A stretch of 64,000 nucleotides of DNA, taken from contig NC_073313.1 in NCBI RefSeq assembly GCF_027595985.1, forward strand, positions 106,163,052 through 106,227,051, in the 5' to 3' direction. Both the position numbers and the translations under genes were made by a program. This DNA comes from Sorex araneus (Eukaryota > Chordata > Mammalia > Eulipotyphla > Soricidae). Under the pieces are notes generated by a model, which was not told the DNA's origin, ran no database searches, and worked only from the letters and a program-made list of their open reading frames with translations. This document shows, piece by piece, positions 34,415 to 51,800 of this stretch; positions within the stretch are counted from its first letter, which is position 1; every line of letters begins with the position of its first letter.

Positions 34415-35010
34415 TTTATTTAGGCACCATAATTAACAAAGTTGTTGAGAGTGAGTTTTAGGCATAAAAGCGTTTCAATTCCAAACCCAAAGACTTTTAG
34501 ACAAACAAACATTCAAATTCTAAACCCAACACCAAACTCATTACCCAATGACCTTAGGTTCCCGACTAACCCCCAACCTGTCTCACTGAGAGAGACATTT
34601 TTTTGAGAGAGACATTTTTAAGTTGAATTATTGTAGTTTAGATCCCATGTTTACAGCAGTGTTGGCTCTAATATACTGTTATATACTGATATCTCTACTT
34701 CATACCATAGTTGATGCTAACAACCCTGAATCAAACTAATTTTTCTTGCCTCCCCACTCCATTTCAATCCTTCCTTTTTCAAAAAAATAAAATCTAGGTT
34801 GTAGGGGATGGCAAACTTTGACAGCTTCCATTTCCTTGTCATGTTACTCTGTATACCACAGATTAGTGCAAATGTCTGGTGTTTGTTCCTGTTCTTACTA
34901 ATTGTAGTCTATACTAATTGTAGTGAATTGCATGATTTCATACTTTTTTTGTGACTCAGAGTATAACATTGTGTATAATACACTGTGTATAATTCACAAT
35001 ACCCTGAATA
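34415..35010 (-). mobile_element. Older lineage-specific L1-type 3' end
   Basis: Starts with a T-rich tract and GGCACCATAATTAACAAAGTTG, as at other older minus-strand 3' ends in the window (16440, 37390). Interrupts the ancient L1. Assignment to L1 is inferred from the layout. Confidence 0.45.
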
Positions 35011-35689
35011 ACCAAATAAATTCTGAGAGAAAAGAAAAATATCATGGAGCCACCACTTTCCCTACACCAATTAATATTAAAAAGTAATATTTATTTAATC
35101 CTGTAGTAAAATGCTTTATTTTATTTCATAACTAATAAAATGTTTTTTATTGCAAAGTGATTAAAACAGTGTGGTATTGGAACAAAAATAGGCACAGACT
35201 AATGAAATACAATAAAAATGCCAATAGTAAATCCACGTGTGGATTTAATGAATGTGGATATTGAATTTGAGTATATGGAAAATATGTCCACATATATAGA
35301 AATCTTATTTATTTCAAAAGATAAAGATCTGGGAAGTGGAGGATATAGAGACTCTTCAATAAACTAATGAACCATGTTGATAAAATAGTGTTGAGATTGC
35401 CTCATGTAAAAAAATGAAGTTAGATTGTTATTACTATTTAATACCAAACACAAAAATTAATTAAATGTGAATTAACGACTTGCATACTTTACTCATCACA
35501 AATACATAGAAGAAAATACATATGAGACACTCCAGGGCTCGACAACAGAGATGTATTTGGAAACTCAACTTCATTTATGAGGGATTAACAATAATAAAAA
35601 ATGCTACTACATGAAAAGAACATCCTTTGTGAAAGAACTACTATGAAATACAAAAACATCAGAGCTTATGAGGGAGTAAAGTGTTTAGG

Positions 35690-36005
35690 TTCTTGCCATG
35701 GATGCGACCAGCCCCACTTTGATCTTTACAACTGCATATGGTTTTCTGAGCACCGCCAGAAGTACATCAGAAGAAAGCCCTGAGGGGGCTGGAGAGATAG
35801 CACATCGGGTAGAGCGTTTGCCTTGCACGCGGCTGACCCGGGTTCAAATCCCAGCATCCCATATGGTCCCCTGAGCACGGCCAGGGGTAATTCCTGAGTG
35901 CAGAGCCAGGAGTAACCCCTGTGCATCGCCAGGTGTGACCCAAAAAGAAAAAAAAAACAGAAGAAAGCCCTGAGCACAGCTAAATGTGGCCCAAACCTTA
36001 CCCCC
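35690..36005 (+). mobile_element. Old SOR SINE hosting a young one
   Basis: The diverged flanks (CATATGGTTTTCTGAGCACCGCCAG at left, GAGCACAGCTAAATGTGGCCC at right) are two halves of an old SOR copy split at 35784. Confidence 0.65.
35785..35957 (+). mobile_element. SOR SINE, near-consensus, nested
   Basis: Complete with intact A and B boxes and an A-run. CAGAAGAAAGCCCTGAG is repeated exactly at 35768-35784 and 35958-35974 (17/17). Inserted into an older SOR copy. Confidence 0.92.
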
Positions 36006-36054
36006 AATAAACCAAATATTACCTAGAAATTGGGAAATGAGATTTTCATATCCT

Positions 36055-36184
36055 TTTTTTCATTTTTTTGTTTTTTAGGCCATACCCTTTGTGCTCAGGG
36101 ATCATTTCTGGTGGTGTCAAGAGTAAAACAGGTAAACTACATGTAAGGTAAGTGCCTAACCTCATGTACTATCTCTCTGCCCCT
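36055..36184 (-). mobile_element. Diverged SOR SINE
   Basis: T-run, GGCCATACC, GTGCTCAGGGATCATTTCTGG and a final ATCTCTCTGCCCC in minus order. Confidence 0.6.
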
Positions 36185-36510
36185 GAGATTTGTACATTTT
36201 ATGTCATTAAGTTGTTGGTATCCTTAATACATAAAGAACTCACAAAACACTGAAAAAGCAAGCAATTCAACAAAAGGACAAAAGACTTAATGTCAAATAA
36301 GACATTAGGATGGTCCACAGATGCATGAAAAATTACTCAAGTTCAATTATTTTTAGGAACTACAATTAAAATTCACATTGAGTAATCACCACACATTAGT
36401 GATTATGGTCTACATGAAAATATTGGAAACAACAAATGTTGAAAGGATCCCTGAAAATCTCTTAGTGGAAATGTAAATTGGTGCAGCCTCTATGGGAAGT
36501 AGTATGGAGA

Positions 36511-36678
36511 TTCCTTCACTGTCACTGTCACTGTCATCCCATTGTTCATGGATTTGCTCAAGCGAGCACCAATAATGTCTTCTTTGTGAGACTTGTTACT
36601 GTTCTGGTCATATCGAATATGCCATGGGTAGGCTGCGTGCAAGGCAAGTGCCCAACCTGCTGTGCTATCTCTTTAAGA
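36511..36678 (-). mobile_element. Long RTE-tailed SINE with internal deletion
   Basis: The tail at left is (CACTGT)n followed by CATCCCATTGTTCATGG. The body then passes from ATATGCCATGGGTAG straight to the tRNA head (GCTGCGTGCAAGGCAAGTGC), losing about 75 bp of leader sequence. Confidence 0.75.
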
Positions 36679-37168
36679 AATAAAAATTGCAATACCATGT
36701 GATCCATTGATACTATTCCTGGGAATTTATCCAAAGGGCCTGGAAATGCTATTTCAATAAGTATCACAGCAGCATTATTTTCAATAGCTAAAAAGCTGTA
36801 GTATATATCCTTAATCGACTACTATTCCCCTGTTAAAAATAAGAAATTGTCCTATTTGTGATCAAATGGATGGGATGTAAGGTGATTATGCTAATTGAAT
36901 AAGGAAAGCAAAGATAATTACCAGATTTTTTCATTTATATGTGGAATATGAATAAGCAATCCAACTGGCAAGTACAAAAAGACTCAATAAGAATATGACA
37001 GTTACTGGTGGTACATGGGTGTGTGTGAGAGAAATGGGTAGAGAAGTTATTTTGTGTAGTGTGTGGTGAATCCTATACAAACATGAAACTGTTTAACAAC
37101 ATTTATGAAATTTATAATTGTGCATTGTAATGTAATGTTATAAGCTAATGATAAATTAATTTTGACTT

Positions 37169-37348
37169 TTTTTTTGCTTTTTGGGTCACACCCAGTGATG
37201 CTCAGGGGTTACTCCTGGCTTTGCACTCAGGAATTACTCCTGGCGGCGCCCGGGGGATCATATGGGATGCCGGAGATCGAAACCGGGTCGAACCTGGGTC
37301 GGCCGCGTGCAAGGCGAACCCTCCACCCACTGTGCTATCGCTCCGGCC
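37169..37348 (-). mobile_element. SOR SINE with 13-bp target duplication
   Basis: TTAATTTTGACTT flanks it at 37156-37168 and 37349-37361. A small duplication in the head (AACCGGGTCGAACCTGGGTCG) is an individual feature of this copy. Confidence 0.88.
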
Positions 37349-37361
37349 TTAATTTTGACTT

Positions 37362-38175
37362 CTTAATTGAATCACCTTGAGATACAAAGTTACAGAATTG
37401 TTCAAGATTGAGTTTTAAGTGTACAATATTCGAGTACCAATCCCTTCACCAGTGTACACTTCCCTCTAACAATGCTACCAGTTTTCCTACTTTGCCCCCA
37501 GTCTGCCTCTATGAAAGACAGCTTGTTTTTCTTTTCCTTCTAAGAATGGTGGTTTGAAATACTGTTATTAAAATGGTACAAATGCGTATTACTTTACTCC
37601 CTTCAGTTCTTGTCCAGAGTGATCAAAGCTCACTATCATTGTCACAAAGGTCCCGTCACAGACCTAACCACCACTCCTGCCATCACATTGTGGCAAGCTT
37701 TTTAGTAGGTTCCAGTTCTCCTGGCATTTGTTTATGTTGTCTTTGGGTATTATTCTCTTAGTATATATCTTTATATCTCACAAATGATTGTGTTAATTCT
37801 AAGTTTGTCCTTCTCCCTCTGTCTCACTTCATTCCACGTGATACTCTCCATGTCCATTACGTATCAACAACTTTCATAATGTTTAATATCTAATTAACAT
37901 TTTAATATCTGTGTAGTATTCCATCGTGTAGATGACCAATAGCTTCTTTATCCAATCCTCTGTTCTTGAGCTCTTGGGTTGTTTCCAGATTATGGCTATT
38001 GTGAATAGTGCTGCAATGAGCATCATAGTTCCTTTTCTGCATTATGTTTGGGGTCCTCAGGGTGTTCCCAGGAGCAGAAATGCTGCGTCATATTTGGAAA
38101 AACTTCCTCAAAGAAGAAATACAAATGGCCAAAGTCCACATGATAAAATGCTGCATATAACAACTCATCAGGGAT
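37362..38175 (-). mobile_element. Older L1 3' end with short inverted 5' piece
   Basis: 37362-38090 is minus-strand 3' UTR and ORF2 end; 38093-38175 is plus-strand ORF2 (CTCAAAGAAGAAATACAAATGGCC). This looks like another twin-primed insertion. Confidence 0.55.
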
Positions 38176-38179
38176 ACCG

Positions 38180-39620
38180 GTAATTAACTATATTTTTGTG
38201 GTGTCTCTGTCTGCTTTTGGTATCAGTGTGAGGTTTGTCTCACAAAATCTGATTAAGAGTTTTTTGTTTCATCAATTTACTGAAAGAGTTTGAAAAGGAT
38301 TGGCAGGAGGTATTCTGTAAAGGTGTAAAAGAACTCAGTGTTAATCCATCTGGGCCTGGGAATTTGATTCTGGGAAGACTTATTTTATTTCAATTTACTC
38401 AAAATTCATGGCTCTGTTCAGGTATTCCATATCTTTTTGGTTTAGACTTGGGATATTATAGGTGTCTAAGAATTAATCCATTTTGCCTAGGTCCTCTCAT
38501 TTTATGGCATATAAATTTTCAAAATAATCTCTAATGATCCTTTGAATTTCTGTACTAACTCTTGTGACTTTACCACTTTCTTATCTGATAAAGCTTTTCA
38601 GGATTCTCTCTCTGTTTTTCTTTGGTAGTCTTGCTAGTGGTTTATAACTCTTGCTTATTTTTTTCAATAAACAACTCTTGGTTTCATTAATATTTTGAAT
38701 TGGGATTTTATTTGAGTTCATTGATATCTCCTCTAAGTTTTATTATTTCCTTTCTCTTGACTGCTTGGGGCTCCTTTTGTTGGTCATTTTCCAATTTCTC
38801 GACTGTGCAGTCAAGGTATTTTTGGTGGGTTCTTCCTTTCTGACGGATGCTTGCAAAACTATAAACTTTCCTCTTAACTGTACTTTTGCTCTGTCCCACA
38901 AGTTATGGTATATTATGTTCTCATTCTCATATGTTTCCAGGAATCTTTTGATATTCTCTTTGGTTTTGTATCTGACTCACTGGATGTTCAGTAAAAGCTG
39001 TTTAATTTCCAAATGCTTTTTATTTTGCTATTTATGTTTGTGATTGACTTCTATTTTCAGTGCATCATGGCCTAAGAAATAGTTGATACAAATCCTATAG
39101 TCTTGACTTAATGGAAAAAAATGTTTTCTGGCCTAGAATGTGGTTTATTTTGGAGAATGCCCCATGTACATTGGAGAAGTGTATTCAGCTTTGGGGTATA
39201 GAAAGCTCTGTATGCCTACTAAACCCCTGTATTCCATTTCTTCCTCAAAGCCAGTATTTACTTGCTGAATTTAAGTATTGATTGCTATATTGAGAGGGAA
39301 CAGAATTGTGTTGAATTCCCTAACTATTTTGTTGCTATCAGTGTTCCACTTTTAATCTACTATAGTTTTTTAGGTATTTTTTTGGTTCCTCATTGGGTGC
39401 ATATATGTGTAGGACTATGATTTCATCCTAGTGTACATAGCTCTTGATAATTAAGAAATGACCCTGTCTGTTTCTTCTAACCTTTTCTAACCTGAAGTCT
39501 ATGTCTTCTAATAGTAATATGGACAATCTGGCCTTTTATAAGAAGTTGTTTTCCAAACTTTGAATTTGCATTTGTGTTTTCTATGACTATTCAAAGGTTT
39601 TTCTTGCAGGAAGCAGAATG
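38180..39620 (-). mobile_element. Ancient L1 ORF2 relic
   Basis: Minus-strand reverse transcriptase to endonuclease region: AATCCATCTGGGCCTGGGAATTTG (38343), CTTTCTGACGGATGCTTGC (38837), TTCAGCTTTGGGGTATAG (39185). Heavily mutated. Confidence 0.6.
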
Positions 39621-39639
39621 TTGGATTAAATTTTCTTTT

Positions 39640-44523
<4,884 letters not shown>

Positions 44524-46020
44524 TGTTGTTCCTTATGATTCCATACCACAGTTATCTTGTCTGCTGTTCCCTTTTCCATCATCAGTGGTTTACTGGAGGT
44601 TTTAGGCATCTTATCTTGAAGCTCACAGATTTTGTCTTCAGCTATTGTTACTCTACTGCTTATGCTTTCTAGTGTTTTTCTTTTCTTTTTAATGAACCAC
44701 CGTGAGAATAGTTACATGTTTTCATATTTGAGTTGCAATCATACAATGAACAAACACCCATCACTCCACCAGTGCACATTCCACAGCACTGATGTCCCCA
44801 GTATACCCCCCTTCCCACCCTTCCCCTACCTCCATGGCAGACAATTTCCCCCATACTCTCTCTCTACCTTTGTTATTATGCTTTGCAATATAGATACTGA
44901 GAGGTTATCGTGTTTGGTCCTTTATCTACTTTCAGCACATCCCAAACGATTCCTCCAACCATCATTATCTTAGTGATCCTTTCTCTATTCCAGCTGCCTT
45001 CTCCCCTGGCCCATGAGACAGGCTTCCAATTATGGGGCAATATTCCTGGCCTTTGTGTCTACTGTCCTTGGGTGTCAGTCTCATGTTATGTTATTTTATA
45101 TTCCGCAAATGAGTGCAGTCCTTCCGTCTGATAAGGGACTAATATCCAGGATATACAAGACACTATTAGAATTGAATAAGAAAAAAACCTCCATCCCCAT
45201 CAAAAATGGGAAGAAGGAATGAACAGAAGCTTCCTCAAAAAAGAAATGTACATGGCCAAAAGGCACATGAAAAATGCTCCACATCGCTAATCATCAGGGA
45301 GATGCAAGTCAAAACAACAACAGAGACTGGCACACATTTAAAAGAACAAAAGCAACCAGTGCTGGGTTGGATGTGGGGAAAAAGGGACGCTCTTCCACTG
45401 TTGGTGGGAATGCCGACTGGTCCAGCCTTTCTGGAAAACAATATGGACAATCCTTCAAAAACTAGAAATTGAGCTTCCATATGACCCCGCAATACCACTT
45501 CTGGGAATATATCCTGAGGTTTCAAAAAGCACAGTAGAAATGACATCTGTACCTATATATTCATTGCAGCATTGTTCACAATAGCCAAAATCTGGAAACA
45601 ACCCAAGTGCCCTAGAACAGATGACTGGTTAAAGAAACTTTGGTACATCTATACAATGGAATACTATGCAGATGTTTGGAGAGATGAAGTCATGAAATTT
45701 GCTTATAACTGGATAGACTTGGAGAGTATCATGCTAAGTGAAATGAGTCAGAAAATGAGGGACAGACATAGAAGGACTGAACTCTGGTGAGTTTTTAATT
45801 TCAAATTCTTTAGTTCTGTCATTTCTGTTTTGTGGTTTTCTCATTTCTGCTCTCAGATATTCTTATGTTGTGCTGGATGAGTGTTCCATTATCTCAGCTT
45901 TTCAATGTCTTCAACATTTTTTCTCTAAAGTCTTTATCAGAAAGCTTATGTAGCTTCTTATTACTGGCTTGATCTTAAGAGCTCTACATTGCTTTCCAAT
46001 TGTGAATTTTGCAGTGTGGA
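44524..46020 (-). repeat. Probable old L1 ORF1 region, minus strand
   Basis: Outside the inserted element (44675-45784), 44580-44670 and 45790-45990 translate on the minus strand into coiled-coil-like ORF1 sequence (TIAEDKICELQDKM; HKNIRE). It may be the 5' part of the ancient L1 at 38180. Confidence 0.45.
44675..45784 (-). mobile_element. L1 with large 5' inversion
   Basis: 44675-45119 is minus-strand 3' UTR ending with GGACTGCACTCATTTG (minus). 45128-45784 is plus-strand ORF2 C-terminus and stops at AAGGACTGAACTC, the same L1 position. The two halves therefore abut in L1 coordinates, as twin-primed reverse transcription predicts. Target flanks are only approximate (TCTAGTGTTTTT and TCTGGTGAGTTTTT). 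Confidence 0.8.
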
Positions 46021-46822
46021 GGTGTTATATGTATGTTATTATATGAATAGGTGACTAGAGTTAAAATGCCAGTGTATATGACCTATGAGATGTGAAGAGA
46101 TGAAGAAATGTTTGCAGCATTAACAGCTGTTGGCTTTATCTGGATCCAGAACTGGGGATGGCACTTTTTAAATTGCAGCCTACCTAGCTACTTTATAGAT
46201 ACTTTGAGCTTGTGGAACCATGGACTGGACCTTGATAAATGAATTTTAATGGGAAAGAAAATAAGAATAGTGAGCACAGAACAACTCTTCAGTTGCTAGG
46301 AACTGGGCTTCAAATCTGCGGTTGACTACAAAGACCACCATAAGAGCTGGAGAGAATGCAACAGGCTGAACAGCCTTGAACAAAGTAATAATCTAGCCTC
46401 TAGTCTCCCCACGCGCCTTTCTAACCAAGCACTCCCCTAACCCAGGTATCTGTCCTAAACTGCCCAGGTTTCTACCTTGCTTCTCCACTAGGTTGTTTGG
46501 GGGCATGTCATTCGTCAGGGGGTGTTGTCACAAAAGGGTCGTGGCCTCTTTCTGGAGCAGTGGCCGCAGTTATTTCTCCATTTCTTTGCATTACACACTC
46601 AGGTCACAATCAGTATAAGTTATTCCTATGAAGAACACCCTGGCCATCCCAGTCAATATATGCTAATAGTTAACTATCCTATTCTATCCGAATTTCACAA
46701 AAACTGTCAGTGAACACAAGAAGCTGCACAAAAGCCCATTATAAAGAGATCATAGCCTTAAGTCTTCAATAGAGGCCCTACATAAGCTAGGAAGCGCGCC
46801 TGAGAATAAGGCCCATAACAAC

Positions 46823-48650
46823 ATGAAGAAACAGCTAAAATCCCACCCCACCAATAGGAGAAAATGAAGAAAAGATCTCAGAAACCTCAACAGGGACTAC
46901 CCACAAATACAGCCTCCTCTCAGTTAAAGAATTCAGAGAGGAAATTTTTTTTCTTTCCTTTTATTTTTATTTTTTTAATTTAATAGTTTATTTTCAATTA
47001 GTGAGTCAACGTGAGGGTACAGTTACAGATTTATACATTTTTGTGCTCATGTTTCTCCCTTACAAAGTTTGATAACCCATCCCTTCACCAGTGCCCATTC
47101 TCTACCAAAAGTAAACCCAACATCCCTCTCCCCCCTCCCCAGTCCTGTCTCCCCCCCACCCCACACTGCCACTATGGCAGGATATTCCCTTTTGTTCTCT
47201 CTTTCTGATTAGGTGTTGTGGTTTGCAATAAAGGTGTTGAGTGGCCATTGTGTTCAGTCTCTAGTCTATATTCGGCCCGCATCATCTTTCCCCCACATGA
47301 CCTCCAATCACCTTTTACTTGGTGTTCCCTTCTCTGAGTTGCCCAGAATGAGAGACAAGCCTCCAAGCCATGGAGACAACCTCCTTGTACTTATTTCTAC
47401 TATTCTTGGGTTTTAGTCTTATAGTCTGTTATTCTATAGTCCACAGATGAGTGCAATCTTCCTATGTCTGTCTCTCTCTTTCTGACTCATTTCACTTAGC
47501 ATGATACTTTCCATGCTGATCCACTTATATGCAAAATTCATGACCTCATTCTTTCTAACAGCTGCATAGTATTCCATTGTAGAGATGTGCCAGAGTTTCT
47601 TCAACCAGTCATCTGTTCTAGGGCACTCGGGTTTTTTCCAGATTCTGGCTATTGTAAACAGTGCTGCGATGAACATATAAGTGCAGATGTCATTTCGACT
47701 ATACTTTTTTGCTTTTCTGGGATATATTCCCAGCAGTGGTATGGCTGGGTCAAATGGGAGCTCAACCTCTAGTTTTTTGAGAATCGTCCATATTGTTTTC
47801 CAAAAGGGCTGAACTAGCCGACATTCCCACCAGCAGTGTAGAAGGGTCCCTTTCTCCCCACATCCTCTCCAACAGCGGTTGCTTTTGTTCTTTTGGATGT
47901 GTGCTAGCCTCTGTGGTGTGAGGTGGTATCTCATGGTTGTTTTGATCTGCATCTCTCAGAGAGGAAATTTTGAAGATGGTTGACGAACTCAAAGCAACTA
48001 TGGAACAGACACCCAGTAAATTAAGGAAGGACATGAACGCAGCATTGGAATGAACCACCAAGATAATACAGGAAGAAATGAGAGCAGAAATTTCAAAGCT
48101 ACAAAAAGAAGTCACACAATTAAAGGAATTGGTAGATGAAATAAAAAACTCTGTAGGAGCCCTCAACAGTAGAATGACTACAGCTGAAGATAGAATCAGT
48201 GAGCTGGAAGATGAGCTGCAGAAAGCACATAGGCAACAACAAATAATGGGAAAAGACCTCAAAATAGCTCTAGGACGAATCAGAGTCCTAGGGGATGACC
48301 TCAAGAGGAACATCATAAGAATCATTGGAGTACCAGAAGCACAGGGAACCAATACCGATGAAAAAACCACAGCTAAAGACATCATTGCTAAGAAATTTCC
48401 AGAGCTAGCTAATGTGGGCATCCAGATCCAAGGAGCCTGAAGGGTGCCATCTAAAAGGGATCCCTATAAAAAATCTCCAAGGCATATCATAGTCACAATG
48501 ATGGATGGAGACACAATACTGCAAGCAGCAAGATCAACGAAGGAAATAACATACAAAGGAGCATCCCTTATATTTACAGCAGACCTATCAGAAGAAACCC
48601 TCCAAGCCCAAAGACAATGGTGGTATATAGTGAAAAAACTCAACAATTAA
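46823..48650 (+). pseudogene. L1 ORF1p, split by another L1
   Basis: ORF1p is the RNA-binding chaperone of L1. Parts seen: a basic N-terminus, then [10 protein letters not shown] (48000), a coiled coil with heptad pattern and TTAEDRISELED (48175-48215), the RRM region (NIIRIIGVPEAQG, 48312) and the C-terminal domain (SPRHIIVTMMDGDTIL, 48475; ADLSEETLQAQRQWW, 48585). A stop near 46865, a stop after AALE (48052) and one after IQIQGA (48440) join the insertion in disabling it. Confidence 0.8.
46949..47955 (-). mobile_element. 5'-truncated L1 inside ORF1 of a larger L1
   Basis: Minus-strand 3' UTR and ORF2 C-terminus; the minus frame at 47434-47952 is open for 172 codons and includes [30 protein letters not shown] is repeated exactly at 46933-46948 and 47956-47971 (16/16), so it is recent. 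Confidence 0.92.
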
Positions 48651-48851
48651 ATGAACGCCTTACAAAGAATACTTTACCTGACTAACCTCTCACTTAAACT
48701 TGAAGGACCCATACACTATTTCACAGATAAACAATAGCTCAGGAACTTCATAGACCTAAAACCAAACTTAAAAGAAGGACTAAAGGGGCTACTGTAAGAC
48801 AAGGAAAAACCCTACAAGAACAACAAACTCTACAGAAAGATGGCACAAAAT

Positions 48852-51800
48852 CCCATGACAATAATCTCTCTTGATGTCAACGGTCTAAATGCACCAATCA
48901 AGAGGCAAAGAGTGGCAAAATGGATTTGGAAACTAAACCCAACTTTGTGCTGCCTACAAAAAACACACCTGAACAGTCAGCGCAAACACAGGCTCAAAGT
49001 ATAAGGATGGAAACAGTTCTACAAGCAAACAACTCCCTCAAAAAAGCTGGGGTGGCCATACTAGTATCAGACAACATAGATTTCAGGTTGAAAAAGATTC
49101 GAAGGGACAGCAAAGGTCATTTTCTATTCACCAAGGGATATGTACAACAAGAAGAAATCACACTCTTAAACGTATGCACACCAAATGAGCGACCAGCTTA
49201 ATAGTTAAAACAACTCCTAACAGAATTTAAGGGGGGCATCACTAGCACCACAATAGTAGTCAGAGACATCAACACTGCCTTATAACCTCTGGATAGATCG
49301 ACAAGAACAAAACTCAGCTAGAAAACAATGTCTTTGAAGTAAGAGATGGAGGAGAGAGGGCTAATAGACCTATACAGGGCTTTACACCACAAAAAGAAAG
49401 AATACACATTCTTGTCCAGTGCACACGGAACATTTTTCAAAATAAACCACATTCTGGGTCACAAATTATACCTTAATAGATTCGGAAAGATAGAAATTGT
49501 ATCAACTATATTTTCAGACCATGATGCACTGAAGATAGAAGTCAATCATACACAGACACGGAAAATGAAATCAAACACCGGGAATTTAAACAACTCACTA
49601 TGAACAATGAGGGGGCTACGAAGGAAATCAAGGAAGATATCAAAAGATACCTTGAAACAAATGATAATGAAGACACAAGCTACCAGAATTTATGGGACTC
49701 AGATAAAGCTTTGTTAAGGAGAAAATTTACAGCCCTGCAAGCATTCCTCAGGAAGGAAGAAAGGGCCTACATAGATAGCTTGACTTCACAGCTCAAGATT
49801 TTAGAAAAGGACCAGCAAAAGAAACCCAAACCAGATTAAAGTAAAGAAATATAAAACTTAGAGCAGAAATTAACGACATAGAAACCCAAAAAACAATCTG
49901 AAATATCAATGAAACAAAGAGCTGTTTCTTTGAGAAAATAAATAAGATTGATAAACCCCTAGCAAGACACACAAATAAAGAGAGCGACAACTAATAAACC
50001 AATCAGAAATGAAAAGGGGAACATCACAATAGACACCAATGAAATTCAAAACATTATCAGAGACTACTTTGAAAATCTGTATGCCACGAAAAAAGAGAAC
50101 CAAAAAGAAATTGATAAATTCCTGGATACCTACAATATCCCAAGACTGAACCAAGAAGACTTGGAACCTGAACAGACCCATTAATATCAAGGAAATTGAA
50201 ACTGTAATCAAAAGTCTTCCCAAAAACAAAAGCCCAGGCCCAGATGGTTTCACTAGCGAATTATTCCAAACATTAAAAGAGGACCTGTTTACAGTTATCC
50301 TCAAGCTTTTCCAGGAAATTTAAAAAACAGGAGCTCTCCCCAACAGTTTCTATGAAGCACATATCTGCCTAATAACAAAAGCAAATAAAGACACTTGTAA
50401 CAAAAAAAACTACAGGCCAATATCCCTGATGAACACAGATGTGAAGATCCTCAACAAAATACTAGCAAAAAGAATCCAACAACTCATCCAAAAGATCATA
50501 CATCACGACCAAGTCGGATTCATCGCTGGGATGCAAGGATGGTTTAACATTCGGAAATCAATCAACATATTCCATTACATCAACAAAAGTAAAAATAAAA
50601 ACTATATGATCATTTCAATAGATGCAGAGAAATCATTTTACAAGATCCAACATCCATTTATGATGAAAACTCTCACCAAAATGGGTTTAGAAGGAACTTT
50701 CCTCAACATAGTGAAAGCCATCTACCAGAAACCTGTGGCAAGCATTATCCTCAATGCAGAAAAACTAAGGGCCTTTCCTCTAAGTTCAGGGAAAAGACAA
50801 GGATGCCCACTCTCACCACTTCTGTTCAACATAGTACTGGAAGTACTTGCAATAGAAGTTAGGCAAGTAAAAGACATTAAGGGAATCCAGACAGGAAAGG
50901 AAGAAATCAAGCTCTCACTATTTGCAGATGATATGATTCTATACCTAGAGAATTCTAAAAGTTCTTCTAAGAAACTCCTAGAAACAATAGACATGTACAG
51001 TAAAGCTGTAGGCTATAAAATCAATACCCTAAAATCCATGGCCTTCCTATACGCAAATAGTGAGACACAGGAAAGTGATATAAAAAACCGATGCCATTCA
51101 CAATTGTGCCTCATAAAATCAAGTACCTCGGAATCAGCATAACTAAAGAGGTTAAGGATCTCTACAAAGAAAACTACAAAACTCTACTCCATGAAAAAAT
51201 GAAGACATGAGGAAATGGAAACATATTCCCTGCTCATGGGTAGGAATACTTAATATTGTCAAAATGGCAATATTCCCTAAAGCACTATACAGATTCAATG
51301 CGATCCCTATAAGAATACCCATGAAATTCTTCAAAGATATTGATCAAGAAATCCTGAAATTCATATGGAACAACAAAAGCCCACGAAGAGCTAAAGCAAT
51401 TCTTGGCAAAATAACGATGGGACGCATCACCCTCCCCAACCTTAAACTCTACTACAAAGCGGTAACAATTAAAACAGCATGGTACTGGAACAAAGGCAGA
51501 GTCGCAGACCAAGGGAACAGGGTGGAATATCCCTACACACAACCCCAACTGTATGAATATCTAATCTTTTATAAGGGGGCAAGAAATGTGAAGTGGAGCA
51601 AGGAAAGCCTCTTTAACCAATGGTGCTGGCATAACTGGTCAACCACATGCAAAAGAATGGGCTTAGACCTCGAACCTAACACCATGCCCAAAAGTCAGAT
51701 CAAAATGGATTAAAGACCTCAACATCAGACCACAATCCATAAGGTACCTTGAAGACAAGGTAAGCAAAACCGTCCACGATATTGAAGCTAAAGTTATCTT

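Larger units (their letters stand above)
32960..37160 (+). mobile_element. Ancient L1, plus strand, interrupted by younger insertions
   Basis: Pieces in L1 order: ORF1-like (32985-33370, GAAATACTAAAAGAGATACATCAAG), endonuclease end (33440-33620), middle of ORF2 (33940-34395), polymerase to C-terminus (35110-35600), then 36190-36510 and 36680-37160 into the 3' UTR. Insertions at 33628, 34415, 35690, 36055, 36511 and 37169 separate them. All frames are dead. Confidence 0.6.
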
